From: Bidens hawaiensis
Lineage: Eukaryota > Streptophyta > Magnoliopsida > Asterales > Asteraceae
Assembly: GCA_021521415.1 (NCBI GenBank)
Contig: JAIQDT010000301.1
Coordinates: forward strand, 310,001-374,000
Length of the DNA: 64,000 nucleotides
Direction of reading: 5' to 3'
How positions within the stretch are numbered: the stretch's first letter is position 1; each line of letters opens with the position of its first letter. The notes under the pieces are model-generated. The model was given only the letters and a program-made list of their open reading frames with translations, had not been told where the DNA came from and ran no database searches. Made by a program: the position numbers and the translations under genes. Below, one piece after another: positions 1-11,750 of the stretch.

Positions 1-1409
1 AGACATCAAATCATGCTTCGGTCTTCTCGAGATATCATTCCATGCTCGTACAGGTGTCCTATTTAGCATTTTTAACGATCAATGACCTGAAATACAAAAG
101 CACGTATGAATTACCAAAGTTCTAACAGTATACTTAATAAAACTACATAACTAATACACTAATATATATACAAAATACCCAACCATCAAACTTCAGTAAC
201 ATGTACATGAGAATTTGCAATTTGTTTAAGCTAAGAAGAAGGTTTTAGCTTATGTTTCAAATAGGATTGACAACCATCTCCTAAAAAAATAGGTATCTAG
301 TGTAATTTCATGGGTTCGCGAGTTCTTGAGGTACCCACTGGGTTACCTAGAACCGGACCGGAACCCATTTAAAAAGAAAAACAAGAACCAGAACCTGTTT
401 AATTTAAACTACACAGGACTGGTTCACAGGTCAAATCCGTATCCTGCACACCCCTACTTGTATCGGCGCTTCACAATCAATTAGCTCAATCTATTACCTT
501 ACCTCTTTGTTTCAAACACGATCTACTACTAATCAACTCAATTTTAGAATTCTTCGTCTAGGAGGGTACACCCAATTTTTTCTTCAACTTTGAAAATGGG
601 TTCGAAATTGATTTATTTGTTCATACACAATGCACTTGAACCGGTTGCCCCTTTGAACCGATTTACATTTACTGGTTTTAGACACAACTTTCAAGCCAAA
701 TCATATGCTCTTATTCTTATTTGCAACAAGCACAATAAAGTACTTTTTAATATTTATTTATGGTAAAAAAAACTTCGATATAAGTTTGATCCGCTTGGTT
801 TTGAATAAAATTTATGTCGGCATGTAGATAAAAAATGCGTCTCAACGGTGTATTTGGATTTTAATTAAACTTTATATTAAAAAACACTAGTTATGGGTAA
901 AATTAAATATAATAATATAATATCACGAAAAGTAACAAAAATTTCATAAAAGTCGTACAAACTATTTTTTTACATAAATCCTGACAACTTTTGTGCTTCA
1001 AAATACTCGTATGAAAATTTTCTTATCTTAAAATAGCCGTCCTAACCAGTTTTGTAAGCTACTCATTGAAACCAAGAATATAGTCGTCACAACTAGCTTA
1101 AAATACTTATTTATTAAATTATTTGTAAATGATACCTAAAACAGAAACTTGTTTTTGAAAATACCTTTGGAATTTTCCCCGTTAATATGGTTATTTTTTT
1201 ATAAAAAAGATCGTATAAAAAAGTTGTTGATGTTTTAAATTGATGGGAGCTAGATTTAACAATGCGTCTTTAAAGTGGAGAGAGAAAATCAACAAATACG
1301 AGATCTTTTGAAAAATCAACTGATTAGAATCCTTTTAACTCTTCTTACAAAAATGAAACTTTTTATTTGAACTCATCTATTCTTTTCTTAAAAAGCCTAG
1401 TTAGAAAAG
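1..1409. other. AT-rich stretch without a gene
   Basis: No ORF with recognisable protein features is present on either strand. Around 310-455 there is a stretch rich in GAACC and GGTTC words ending in TGCACACCCCTA, which resembles the end of a degraded hAT-type element, but I cannot find its partner end. The rest is low-complexity A/T sequence. Confidence 0.5.
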
Positions 1410-1912
1410 TAGGACTGTAAATGAACCAAACGAACACGGACAAGGTCTTGTTCATGTTCGTTTGGTAGGAAAATAATTTGTTCAAGAACGGTTCACGAAC
1501 ACAAGTAAAATCGACAGAGCCTAGAGATTGAGCTCGATGTCATAATCGATGTAAATAATGAGAAAAAAAATAGAAAATGCAAAAACTATATGAGAAAACT
1601 GATTTCTATTTTATATTTGATGTTAAGGGTAATAAATTAAAAAAAATTGTTTAGATAAAATAATTAAATGTGCAAAAAAAACTTTTTAACAACGTATACG
1701 AATGAACGTAAACAAACATTCATGAACACATTAATCATCGAACGTTTACGGACATAATTAATGGAACGAAGGCTCTGTTCATGCTCGTTTGTTTAAATAA
1801 TTGAACAAAATTTTGTGTTCATGTTTGTTTCTTTATTAAACGAACGAACATAAACGAACTTCCCATCAAAGAGTTCACGAACTGTTCGCTGAACGTTTGG
1901 TTTACAACCCTA
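1410..1912. mobile_element. hAT-like MITE with terminal inverted repeats
   Basis: The left end reads TAGGACTGTAAATGAACCAA and the reverse complement of the right end reads TAGGGTTGTAAACCAAACG, giving imperfect terminal inverted repeats. Both ends are followed by many GAAC and GTTC words such as TGTTCATGTTCGTTTG, the self-complementary composition usual in this MITE type. There is no transposase ORF, so it is non-autonomous. The flanks (TTAGAAAAG left, TTAAAAAAAG right) resemble each other but are not a clean 8-bp duplication. The element call is reasonable; the hAT assignment rests on terminus style. Confidence 0.6.
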
Positions 1913-2585
1913 TTAAAAAAAGAAATAAAAAGGATTGTTAATATTCTATTGGTTTTTGGTAGCCATTTGCGGGATTCTTCATTTCCCGTACGTCGATTAT
2001 AAGTAGATATATGTAACTTGCGATTACTATATGTATTGTAAAAGACGTCACTAGTTTGCAAGGGTGTAGTTGTGTACGCAAGTCCAATATAATCCATATC
2101 CAAAACAGTAATCATACACATGCATGACTTTTCACTCATAAATTATATCTTTTATTACTATTAACTATTATCTAATGTCAATAAAGATGATCAGCATGCG
2201 CAATAAAGATTAAAGAATATGAGTGGAGTGTGGTACGTATTGTTTGAATACTTCAAAAATACTCTAATGGATCACGAAATTAGGAATATTGTTTTACTGA
2301 AATATATTTTTTTTTTTGCAATTAGGCTGCACTGAGTTATTTCGGGAGATTAGTCGGAAAGCAAATTTGAACTGGGACCGAAAAGGAAGGGGGCAGCGTT
2401 CCGCTCGGGACCGTCAGGGGAGACACTCTGTTCCCACTCTCCCGAATACCTTTCCTCAAAATCTTCTTCTCTTTATAATTTTTCATCCCACTAAGGCTAG
2501 CTCTACACTCTAAAGCTCCCGAATAGGTTTTTTTTTTTTTTTCAATTTGTTGCCGTGACACGCGGGATTGATCCTTCATCCATTG
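1913..2585. other. Intergenic AT-rich sequence
   Basis: This stretch contains oligo-T runs near 2311-2320 and 2528-2542. Short ORFs on both strands (2316-2513 plus, 2337-2579 minus) show no domain, no signal peptide and no consistent coding composition, so I do not call a gene. Confidence 0.4.
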
Positions 2586-2593
2586 AGCACTCC

Positions 2594-2976
2594 GAGGGCC
2601 GGCTCCGAAAAGTCGAAAAAAAATTGGGCCAAAGGCGAAATTTTTTTGGGGACTTAAGTAAAAGAAACATTTTGTTTGGTTTAAACAATTTAATTATAAA
2701 TGAGCATACTTGATTATAATTTAAGTTGTGTAAAATATTTTGTATAAAAATAAGTTTAAAATTGTCTCAAATAAGACTAGAACCCACAACGGTTAGATGT
2801 CATACCTCTTTACCATCAGACCAAGCTAGTGGTTATGTAATTGTGTTGAAACATTGATTATACACATGTTTTTGATAAAAATACATATAATTTTTTTTGA
2901 AAAAAAAATTTCAGACCTAGCGGGGTGTCGGGCATGTGGCCGTCGACTATCCTGCCATGCCTCAAAGACGGCCCTG
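2594..2976. mobile_element. hAT-type MITE, 8-bp TSD AGCACTCC
   Basis: The element is bounded by a perfect 8-bp direct repeat AGCACTCC (2586-2593 and 2977-2984). It begins GAGGGCCGGCTC and ends GACGGCCCTG, so the termini are inverted versions of an AGGGCCG core. An 8-bp duplication plus AGGGCCGG-type ends is the hAT superfamily signature. At 383 bp with no ORF it is a non-autonomous derivative. Confidence 0.75.
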
Positions 2977-2984
2977 AGCACTCC

Positions 2985-4781
2985 CATCATTTTTTGACCA
3001 TTTAAATTTGAAAAATATGAACACAGTATATTAGAAAAATGAATTTCAACTTTAACAAATATTGTTAATACAGTAATATACTCGATGGTTAATGATTTTA
3101 ATTATTGAGTTTCAGGTTTGAAACTTAACTCAGGGTTTGTCTCACATAAATTTAAGCATGCTTATTCAACTTGTGGACACCAATTCATTTCATGTATCAT
3201 TTTTTCATTTAATATATTTTTTACGTATATTTTATTATTTTTTAATACATTTTGTTCATTAATATTTTTATGTCTGAATATACAAGTTTGTACGTTTAGT
3301 TTTTTTTTCTTTTCCAATAATTGAATATAAATTTGATAAAAAAAACTGAGTTACATATTAAAATAAAGTAATATTAGAGAATATATATCACAATGTCAGA
3401 AATTTTTTGTTTAAACAGAACAACTTATTTCGAACTTTAGAAAACATAACTAACGAACATCAGTTATTAAATAAGCATTAAATTTTATATTGAATTTAAA
3501 AAAGGAAAATGAAAAAAGTAAAATACACAAACAAAGTGGACTTGGACATTTTTCAAAGTCTGTAATGTGGTAGTCGAAATACCTACAAACCAAATATGTA
3601 AAGATAACCTATAACCGCTTATTAATCTTTTAAAGCACCTTTCGCCTTCTGAAACAAGAAGCTCTGGCTCTAGAGGGATAATATCAACCACTTGATGTCC
3701 ATCTGATGCATCTGCTATGGTTATTTTGCATCCCCCTTTTTTCGTAGGATTTTGCTTACTATACCTGGATTATAGATTATATTGTTACTTTTGCTCCCGT
3801 CAGGATAAATCTGGCCCCTTCCCTTGTTTCCACCTATGTAGATAGGATATTTTAAGAAGTAAAATTACAGTAAAAAAAGGTTAATGCATGCTTGTGTTTA
3901 TGTTTTAATGTATTTGTTATTCATTTTTCCAGATTCTACTATGAATTTTTTAGCCAAAGAGTAAATAAAGCTTTTAGTTTTTTCAGTTATACACAATGTG
4001 CGTATTTGTTTCTAGGTTCCCGTAATTCTAATGGTATTAATTACAATAGGGTTGTTCGTGATTAATATTTAAGTTGAATATAATATGCATACAGCTGACG
4101 TCTTTGATGTAAAATACGAAATCATGATATGATATGCAAACCTAACTTCTGGTCTTCGGATCCCACTTGCAATAGTTTGTTACAAAAAATAATACACTTA
4201 TCAACATCAATTGCCTCGTACTGGAATCGATCAATGTTGACTTAAGTAATATATTGCCAGCACAAAAATTCTAAACATTTTGGACCAATATGAAATGAGC
4301 CCATCGCAACTTCTCTATTCTCACTACTTGAGTGCGTTATCTATTAAAAATCATTTAGATCGGATTGCCTCTCCCAACCAAATGTTGTCAGGATAACTCG
4401 ACACAGGTTAGTCGCTAGAAAACAGTCGAGATAGCCAGATAGGTCACAAATGTCGTCGGCATAAATATGTCTGTATACATACACCATTCTCCACGACAAG
4501 TGGCCGCCAAATAATTTGTTGCGAATTTTTTCCTGATATATAAATTATAATAAATAAATGTAAAATAAAAACAAAAAAAAATTTACCAACAACAAGTTGT
4601 CATAAATATTTTTTTTACAGTATTAAAACACCATTACTAACAAAAATAATTATTAAATACCTTTACCTGCGAAAATAATTATTAAATTTAAAAAAAAAGT
4701 AAGAAGTTGTAGACTTTTTGAGCCTCGTGAAAATGATTATTAAAAATAGGGGTTGTGAAAACATTATTATGAAATAAAAAA
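2985..4781. other. Intergenic AT-rich sequence, no gene seen
   Basis: The two longest small ORFs (3118-3324 plus, 3485-3691 minus) are T-rich or A-rich and encode mostly F, I, L and S with no recognisable domain. Near 4395-4510 there are repeated words such as TGTCGTCGG and ACGACAAGTGG. They also occur to the right of the adjacent copia element (about 10980-11060), so the copia may have landed in an older DNA element. Confidence 0.4.
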
Positions 4782-4786
4782 GAATT

Positions 4787-5045
4787 TGTTATGAATTATT
4801 GATGAATAATGGATGACACAATTGTCAGACACCTTTATTCACACGAACACTCCAAGTGAAATACAATAGTTTAGATTGTCGGTAGTTTACTTTTTGCACA
4901 GTAGTTTTTGCCTTATAAATAGAATGTATTTGTACGAAGGTTGATATCCAGAAGTAACAAAAATATCATATTGTTTACTCAGCATATTTCTTAGTTCAAT
5001 TAGTACTTCGAAAATATTGTTATAATTAGGGCTAATATCATAACA
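4787..5045 (+). repeat. 5' LTR of copia element
   Basis: The LTR begins TGTTATGAATT and ends ATCATAACA. It contains a TATA box, TTATAAATAG, at about 4913-4922. It matches the 3' LTR at 10642-10900 over its full 259 bp with four substitutions. Confidence 0.95.
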
Positions 5046-5062
5046 CGTTATCAGCACGAGCC
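5046..5062 (+). other. Primer binding site region of copia element
   Basis: Directly after the 5' LTR the sequence reads CGTTATCAGCACGAGCC. Its position fits a primer binding site, and this wording recurs in plant copia elements. I cannot name the priming tRNA from memory with confidence. Confidence 0.55.
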
Positions 5063-5414
5063 GCTTATATCCTAACCAAGAAAGGTAATAGACACAAAGG
5101 TATCTACATAAGCATCATAAACACTTCTTTAATTATGTACATTAGATATATATCTATGTATATACATATACTAACTAATATACTAAGTAATAGCAATAAT
5201 GTGTATAAACATTGTTATTAAAATTTGATAACTATTCTAACTTTTATTTATATATGCACACTAATATCTCATTTAGAAGTTAGATTTATTTACACTAACA
5301 ATTCTATTCTTATTATTGTGCATACTAATTATATATTTTATAAAATAAACTGTATTTAATATCTTATTTATTATCTTACCTTAAAATAATTAATATACAC
5401 ACACACACATACAA

Positions 5415-5484
5415 ACGGTAATGTTACCGTTATAAAACGGTAATATAACCGTTGTAAAAAGGTTATAAATTTTCACTATAAATA
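5415..5484 (+). promoter_or_regulatory. Palindromic AACGG cluster and TATA box in the copia leader
   Basis: The leader holds the perfect palindrome AACGGTAATGTTACCGTT (about 5415-5432), then a near copy AACGGTAATATAACCGTT, then TATAAATA at 5477-5484. AACGG is the core recognised by many plant MYB proteins. With the TATA box about 75 bp before a small ORF, this may be a second, internal promoter. The motifs are read directly; promoter activity is inferred. Confidence 0.4.
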
Positions 5485-5557
5485 ACCAATCATTAACCCC
5501 ATTTCATTTACAACAAACATTCTTCTTATTAAATTTATCCAAGATAAAGTTCTCAAA

Positions 5558-5722
5558 ATGATTCACCCGGTTTTACTGTTGGTCACTATAATGCTTATAC
5601 TACTTCTCATTCTAATTTTTAATCTCCCATCTGAAGATTTCGGCATTTTCTTTTTCTTTTATATGTTTATAGCTCTACCAATGTATTGTATCTCATTGTT
5701 GATTGATATATATGGATTCTAA
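5558..5722 (+). CDS. Small hydrophobic ORF (54 codons) upstream of gag, function unknown
   Basis: An ATG at 5558 opens 54 codons ending in TAA at 5720-5722. The product starts MIHPVLLLVTIMLILLLIL and would have one strong hydrophobic helix at residues 4-21, a short polar break (NLPSED), and a second hydrophobic stretch at about 29-48, so it would be a small two-pass membrane peptide. It lies about 74 bp downstream of a TATAAATA box and just before gag. T-rich DNA encodes hydrophobic residues by chance, so this may be no gene at all. I recognise no family. Confidence 0.3.
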   Translation: MIHPVLLLVTIMLILLLILIFNLPSEDFGIFFFFYMFIALPMYCISLLIDIYGF

Positions 5723-5762
5723 TATTTATCTTATTATTTGCTCTATTATGTTTAGCAACAAA

Positions 5763-6815
5763 ATGTCAAATATAGCAAAACTCGAATTCCCTGCACTCAA
5801 CATTTCTGGAGAAAATTATATGTCTTGGACAGCAAATGTCAAAAGACATTTAAAATCTATGGATGTGTTAGACACAATCCAAGAATACAATGATTGCTCT
5901 GACCAGGATAAAGCAAGAGCTGATGTTTTCATCCATAAACATATTGATGAATTATTACAGCATGAGTATTTTAATTATGATAACCCATATATGATATGGG
6001 AAGATTTGAAAAGCAGATTCGTTCATCTAAGGGAAGTTTTACTTCCTACTTCTAGAGATGAATGGAACAGTCTTAGGTTCCAAGATTTTAAGAGGGTAAA
6101 TGATTACACCTCTGCTTTATACCGAATTTGTTCAAAGCTAGAATTTTGTGGGTATCCCGTAACAGAGGAAGAAAAGTTAGAGAAAACTTTCTCCACGTTT
6201 CATGCATCAAATATAAACTTGCAAACACATTATCGTTTGCAGAATTTTAGGAGATACTCTGATCTAAATGCATTACTCCTTGTAGCAGAGAAAAATAATG
6301 AATTATTGATGAAAAATCATCAATCTCGTCCCATGGGTTCATTAGCAATACCAGAAGCACATGTTGCTCACAAAAGTTCTCATAAAAATTCTGATCATAA
6401 ATGGGAACAAAGTTGAGGACGAGGCCGTGGACGTGGATGTGGTCATTTTGACAAAAGGCATTTTAATGATCGTGAGCATCCATTCAAATAGAACAATAAC
6501 TCTTACGGTCGTGGTCGTGGTCGTGGCCGTGGTCGTGGTCGTAACAAGAGAGCCAATAATTATCATGTCCCACACAATACCAATTCCAACCACCAAAATA
6601 AATGGAATGAAGCTGGTAGGTCCGAAAACAATGGCACTTCATGTTTTAGATGTGGAAGTACAAACCACTGGGCAAAGGCTTGTCGCACAGATCCACATCT
6701 GTGTGAACTGTACCAAGCCTCTCTAAAAGGAAAAGAGAAAGAAGTGAACCATGTTGATAACTTTAATAATATCAATGCTGAGCTGAGCGTTGAAGACTTT
6801 GGGGTGGAACTTTGA
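5763..6815 (+). pseudogene. gag: copia gag (capsid and nucleocapsid), two nonsense codons
   Basis: Gag forms the virus-like particle and packages the element RNA in the cytoplasm. I start at the ATG at 5763 (MSNIAKLEF) because the preceding 20 codons are poor and the homologous core begins here. The N-terminal part matches copia gag (residues YMSWTANVKRHL, and MIWEDLKSRF further on). A TGA at 6414-6416 interrupts an RG-rich segment, and a TAG near 6489 follows. The frame then continues through a second RG run to the knuckle CFRCGSTNHWAKAC (C-X2-C-X4-H-X4-C, near 6640-6685) and stops at 6813-6815. The two stops would remove the nucleocapsid. Confidence 0.85.
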
Positions 6816-6994
6816 AACAAAGTTGCTTGACTACTATAATTAGATGCAATTATTAAGTGTGTTCTCATTATCTTTAATTATGTAGTTCCTCTTTCATGTA
6901 CTACTTGTGTTTCAATTAAATAAAGTTTTTATTAAAATATCATATGTCTTCGTTATACACTTATTTTTTTTTCTTAATATTTTTCAAGATTTAA

Positions 6995-9181
6995 AATGAA
7001 AATCACCGGAGACAAGATCAAACAAATGAAGAAGATATATGTATAGCGGATAGTGGAGCCACGCATACTATACTTAGATCTAAAAAATATTTTTATAAAC
7101 TGAAACCAACAAAAGGGATCATCAATACAATATCAGGTCCTACAAACTTGATAGAAGGAGTGGGAAAGGCTAATTTAGCATTACCAAATGGTACAAAGCT
7201 CAAAATAGAAAATGCTTTATTTTCCCCAAAATCAACAAGAAATTTGTTAAGTTTCAGAAACATATATCATAATGGATATGATACTCAGTCAAGGACTGTT
7301 AGTAATGAAAAATATTTGCATATCATAAGCAAAGATCAAATATTGGAAAAATTGCCAATGCTCCATTCTGGTTTGCATTATACATATATAAATGTGCCTC
7401 AAGCACATATGGCAGTCAAAGAAAATTGTTGCGATTCTGGTATCATAAACTTATGGCATGACAGATTAGACCATCCAGGATCCACAATGATGAAAATGAT
7501 CATTGAAAATACACATGGGCATCCACTGAAAGGTCAAAAGATCCACAAAATAGATAAAATGTCTCAATGTACATCTTGTTCTCTTGGAAAATTAATTACA
7601 AGGCCTTCGCCATTAAAAGTCGATAAAGAAACACCAATGTTTCTTGAAAGAATTCAAGGTGACATATGTGGACCAATTCATCCACCATGTGGACCATTTA
7701 GATACTTCATGGTATTAATAGACGCATCCAGCAGATGGTCTAATATCTCTTTATTATCGACTCGTAATGTTGCTTTTGCAAAATTTCTTGCTCAAATTAT
7801 CAAATTACGTGCACATTTTCCGGATTATACCATTAAAAGAGTAAGGCTTGATAATGCGGGAGAATTTACATCACATGCTTTTGATGATTATTGCATGTCT
7901 GTGGGGATTGTTGTAGAACACCCTGTTGCTCATGTACACACACAAAATGGCTTAGCCGAGTCGTTGATCAAACGCCTACAGCTAATAGCTAGACCATTAA
8001 TAATGAGGACAAAACTCCCTGTTTCTATTTGGGGTCATGCAATTATGCATGCTGGATCATTAATCCGCGTGAGACCAAGTGCAAATCATAAATACTCTCC
8101 CACACAACTTGTTTCTGGAAATGAGCCAAATATCTCTCATCTTAGAATTTTTGGTTGTGCTGTGTATGTTCCTATTGCACCACCACAACGCACAAAAATG
8201 GGTCCCCAAAGAAGGTTGGGAATATATGTTGGATATGAAACATCTTCCATCATAAGATACCTTGAACCTTTAACAGGTGATGTATTTACATCACGTTTTG
8301 TTGATTGTCATTTTAACGAGACAATGTTCCCGACATTAGGGGGAGAAATGAAAAAGCAAGAAAGAGATATATCATGGTGTGTGCCATCATTATTACACCT
8401 AGACCCAAGATCAAAACAAAGTGAGACAGAGTTTCAAAAAATAATACATCTACAAGAAATTGCAAATCAGTTACCTGATGTATTTACTGATATAAACAGA
8501 GTCACTAAATCTCATATACCAGCTGCTAATGCTCCAGCTCGAGTTGAGATTCCAAGCAAGCAAAACCATAATAATGCACCTCATGAATCTCAAAAACGTT
8601 TAAAACGTGGAAGGCCAATCGGTTCAAAGGATAAAAATCCTCTAAAAAGAAAGGGTTCTGAGAAGGATACTGACCCTAAGGAAGGAATGATTGACAAAAC
8701 CTTCCCTCAGGAAAGAATAAATGATATAACATTTCCTCAGGAAGAAATAAATGATTCCAATAAAGAATTGCCAATAAACTATGGTAAATCACATATAATG
8801 TGGGATCGAGATGAAATGGAAAATATTGATGATATATTTTCTTATTCTGTGGCAAGTGATATCATGGAAGAAAATGATGACCCTGAACCAAAATCTATAG
8901 ATGATTGTAAAAATCGACAAGATTGGAACAAATGGAAAGATGCTATGCAAGCTGAATTAAACTCACTAAACAATCGAAAGGTTTTTGGACCTATTGTCAT
9001 TACACCAAAGTCAATGAAACCTGTAGGATATAAATGGGTTTTTGTGAGAAAACGAAATGAGAAAAATGAAGTTACAAGATATAAAGCAAGACTTGTAGCT
9101 CAAGGTTTTTCTCAGAGGCCAGGAATTGACTTTGAAGAACGTATTCTCCTGTCATGGATGCTATTACGTTTAGATATTTAA
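6995..9181 (+). pseudogene. pol: copia pol, first part: protease, integrase, start of RT
   Basis: The frame is open from 6995, after a TAA at 6992-6994. It starts with protease, whose active site is IADSGATHT near 7050. Integrase follows: an HHCC zinc module (WHDRLDHPG, then CTSCSLGK), then the DDE core with first Asp in IQGDICGPI, second in RLDNAGEF and Glu in TQNGLAES, so the catalytic triad looks intact. A lysine-rich region near residues 480-520 (KRLKRGRPIGSKDKNPLKRK) could act as a nuclear localisation signal. RT begins with YKWVFVRKRNEKN and is cut by a one-base deletion near 9137-9142, which puts the rest of RT in another frame and ends this one at 9181. Confidence 0.9.
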
Positions 9182-10494
9182 TCAGCTTAGCAGTCTCTAA
9201 AAATTTAGAGATGCGCCTTATGGATGTTGTCACAGCTTACTTGTATGGATCACTAGATAGTGACATCTATATGAAAATTCCTGAAGGATTTAAACTCCCC
9301 GATGCAATAAGCTCAAAGCCTAAGGAAATGTATTCCATCAAATTACAAAGATCCTTGTATGGACTGAAACAATCTGGAAGGATGTGGTACAATCGTTTGA
9401 GTGATTATTTGATAAGCAAAGGATACACAAATAATCTTATTTGTCCATGTGTCTTCATCAAGAAGACAACATCAGGATATGTGATCATTGCTGTGTATGT
9501 TGACGATCTAAATTTAATTGGGACACAAAAAGAAATTAATGAAGCAATTGCTCTTTTAAAGAAAGAATTCGAAATGAAAGATCTTGGAAAAACCAAATAT
9601 TGTCTTGGTTTACAAATTGAGCATATGCATAATGGGATACTTGTGCATCAGTCAACTTATACTGAGAAACTCTTAAAACGTTTCAATATGGACAAAGCAA
9701 ATCCTTTAAGCACACCGATGGTTGTTAGATCACTCAATGTTGACAATGATCCATTTCGTCCTTGCGAAGATAATGAAGAGATTCTTGGTCCCGAAGTACC
9801 ATACCTCAGTGCAATTGGAGCACTTATGTATCTTACTAACTGTACAAGACCTGACATTTCTTTTGCAGTTAATTTATTGGCAAGATTCAGTTCATCCCCT
9901 ACTAAAAGACATTGGAATGGCATTAAACATATTTTTCGGTATTTAAAAGGAACTGTTGATTTAGGTTTATTTTATCCTAACGATTTAAAAGAAGGGTTAG
10001 TTGGTTATGCAGATGTAGGTTATTTATCTGATCCCCATAAAGCAAAATCTCAAACTGGATATGTATTTAAGAATGGAGGAACTGCGATTTCATGGCGTTC
10101 TCAGAAACAAACACTCATTGCAACATCTTCAAATCATGCTGAAGTCATTACATTGCATGAAGCTTCAAGAGAATGTGTATGGTTAAGATCTATGTCACGA
10201 CACGTATTGATTTCTTGTGGACTAGAGAAAGATCGAATTCCAACTCCTATCTATGAAGATAATGCAGCTTGTGTCTCGCAAATGAAGGAATGATATATCA
10301 AAAGTGACAGAACAAAGCATATACCACCAAGATACTTTGAGTATACTCGAGACCTTATTAAAGACAATAAGGTTGAAATGAGATATGTCCAGTCCAGCAA
10401 CAACTCAGCTGATCTTTTCACAAAAGCACTTCCCACAGCAACATTCAGGAAACATGTTCATGATATTGGCATGCGCCATGTACGAACAATGTAA
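9154..10494 (+). pseudogene. pol: copia pol, second part: reverse transcriptase and RNase H
   Basis: This continues the RT after the frameshift. The motif SLYGLKQSGRMWYNRL and the catalytic box YVDDLNLIG (about 9497-9523) are intact. The C-terminal RNase H has the first acidic residue in GYADVGYLSD, then SWRSQKQT, HAE and YEDNAA. A TGA at 10291-10293 interrupts the RNase H just after YEDNAACVSQMKE; beyond it the frame stays open for 67 more codons to the natural TAA at 10492-10494, with the usual ADLFTKALP tail. RT and RNase H copy the element RNA into DNA inside the particle. Confidence 0.9.
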
Positions 10495-10632
10495 CGACCT
10501 GCAATTTGAGGGGGAGCTATATACTGCACTCTTTTTCCCTTAGCTAAAGTTTTTTCCCATTGGGTTTTCCTTTAGCAAGGTTTTTAATGAGGCAGTACTT
10601 CAAGACCCCGACGTTTTGAAATGGTGTAATCC

Positions 10633-10641
10633 AAGGGGGAG
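10633..10641 (+). other. Polypurine tract of copia element
   Basis: AAGGGGGAG lies immediately before the 3' LTR, the expected site where plus-strand DNA synthesis starts. Confidence 0.85.
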
Positions 10642-10900
10642 TGTTATGAATTATTGATGAATGATGGATGACACAATTGTCAAACACCTTTATTCACACG
10701 AACACTCCAAGTGAAATACAATAGTTTAGATTGTCGGTAGTTTACTTTTTGCACAGTAGTTTTTGCCTTATAAATAGAATGTATTTGTATGAAGGTTGAT
10801 ATCCAGAAGTAACAAAAATATCATATTGTTTACTCAGCATATTTCTTAGTTCAATTATTACTTCGAAAATATTGTTATAATTAGGGCTAATATCATAACA
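10642..10900 (+). repeat. 3' LTR of copia element
   Basis: TGTTATG...ATAACA, 259 bp, four substitutions from the 5' LTR, with a TATAAATA at 10769-10776. It is followed directly by the target duplication GAATT. Confidence 0.95.
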
Positions 10901-10905
10901 GAATT

Positions 10906-11745
10906 AACTTTTTATGAGACATGACATCGGATAAATTTTTACGAGACATGAAAATTCCCGCTAAACCTATCCCGACCACATGTCGTCGTTATAAGGTTGC
11001 TCAGAATTGAAATCTGGTCAAGCTCTATAAGGTTAGTACTTGTGTGCTATAGTGACGACAAATGTGATCGGTATAAGGGTGACCAGGTTAGATAAGTTTT
11101 CTTGTAGCGTAAAACAATTAAGTGGACTAAAGAAATGCATACAATAATACAAAATTCTAAAAAAATATCTTAGATCATAATATACGTCAATTAAATGCCT
11201 GTGCCAATATTGAAAGGAAATAGGGAAATACCAAGAACCCACATATATCCTACATTAACATATATGTCTCTTGTCGTTACCAATGTTGCCACCTTCTTCG
11301 TCACATGGGTTGTCCTTACCCTTAACTACAAGCATCCATAGATACCGTATATTAGCACCTCCTTATATCTATCGGCCCTACACTTTGATTAATAACGTCT
11401 TCTAAAGGTCGTTTGTTGACTTGGCCCTAGAGTTGGCAGTTGGCACTCTGCAAAGCCCGCAAAATACGTTGGATGTTTCATATGTCTCACTGGTTGATTG
11501 AAGACTTGTAACTAATTCAGATTATTTGAACATTCACAAGAAATACCTTATAAGTTACTTGACCGAAATTGACACAGATACTTTAAAGACATTAACATAT
11601 CATGTATCTAAAAGAATGATAAATTGGTAATCGATGTATCGAACAAACGTGCAACACTCAAGGATACTCGAGAACTAAGACCAAGTGGACACTTATATCC
11701 TTGGAACATATTTTCCCGCAGTGTCTGGTCGGGTTTACTTTCATG
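10906..11745. other. Sequence between two retrotransposons, possible CACTA end
   Basis: The segment at 11090-11109 reads GATAAGTTTTCTTGTAGCG. Its reverse complement, CGCTACAAGAAAACTTATC, is one base from the CACTACAAGAAAA terminus common in plant En/Spm (CACTA) elements. Repeated ACGACA and TGTCGTCG words just inside would fit subterminal repeats. The opposite end was not located with confidence, although related words lie at about 4395-4510 on the far side of the copia. No gene is seen. Confidence 0.35.
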
Positions 11746-11750
11746 GTCGA

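Larger units (their letters stand above)
4787..10900 (+). mobile_element. Ty1/copia LTR retrotransposon, nearly full length
   Basis: This is a complete copia insertion on the plus strand, bounded by the 5-bp duplication GAATT (4782-4786 and 10901-10905). Two 259-bp LTRs (TGTTATG...ATAACA) flank a leader, gag with a CCHC knuckle, then protease, integrase, reverse transcriptase and RNase H in that order. Integrase before RT defines the copia order. I count 4 differences between the LTRs (about 1.5%), so the insertion is recent. The coding region carries two nonsense codons in gag, a one-base frameshift in RT and a nonsense codon in RNase H, so this copy is not autonomous. Confidence 0.95.

Noticed and set aside
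3118..3691. Two small ORFs (3118-3324 plus, 3485-3691 minus)
   Set aside because: Low-complexity composition, no domain, no promoter or start context that supports a gene.
6342..6726. Overlapping ORFs on both strands rich in V, T, R or I
   Set aside because: They are shadows of the RG-rich repeat in copia gag read in other frames.
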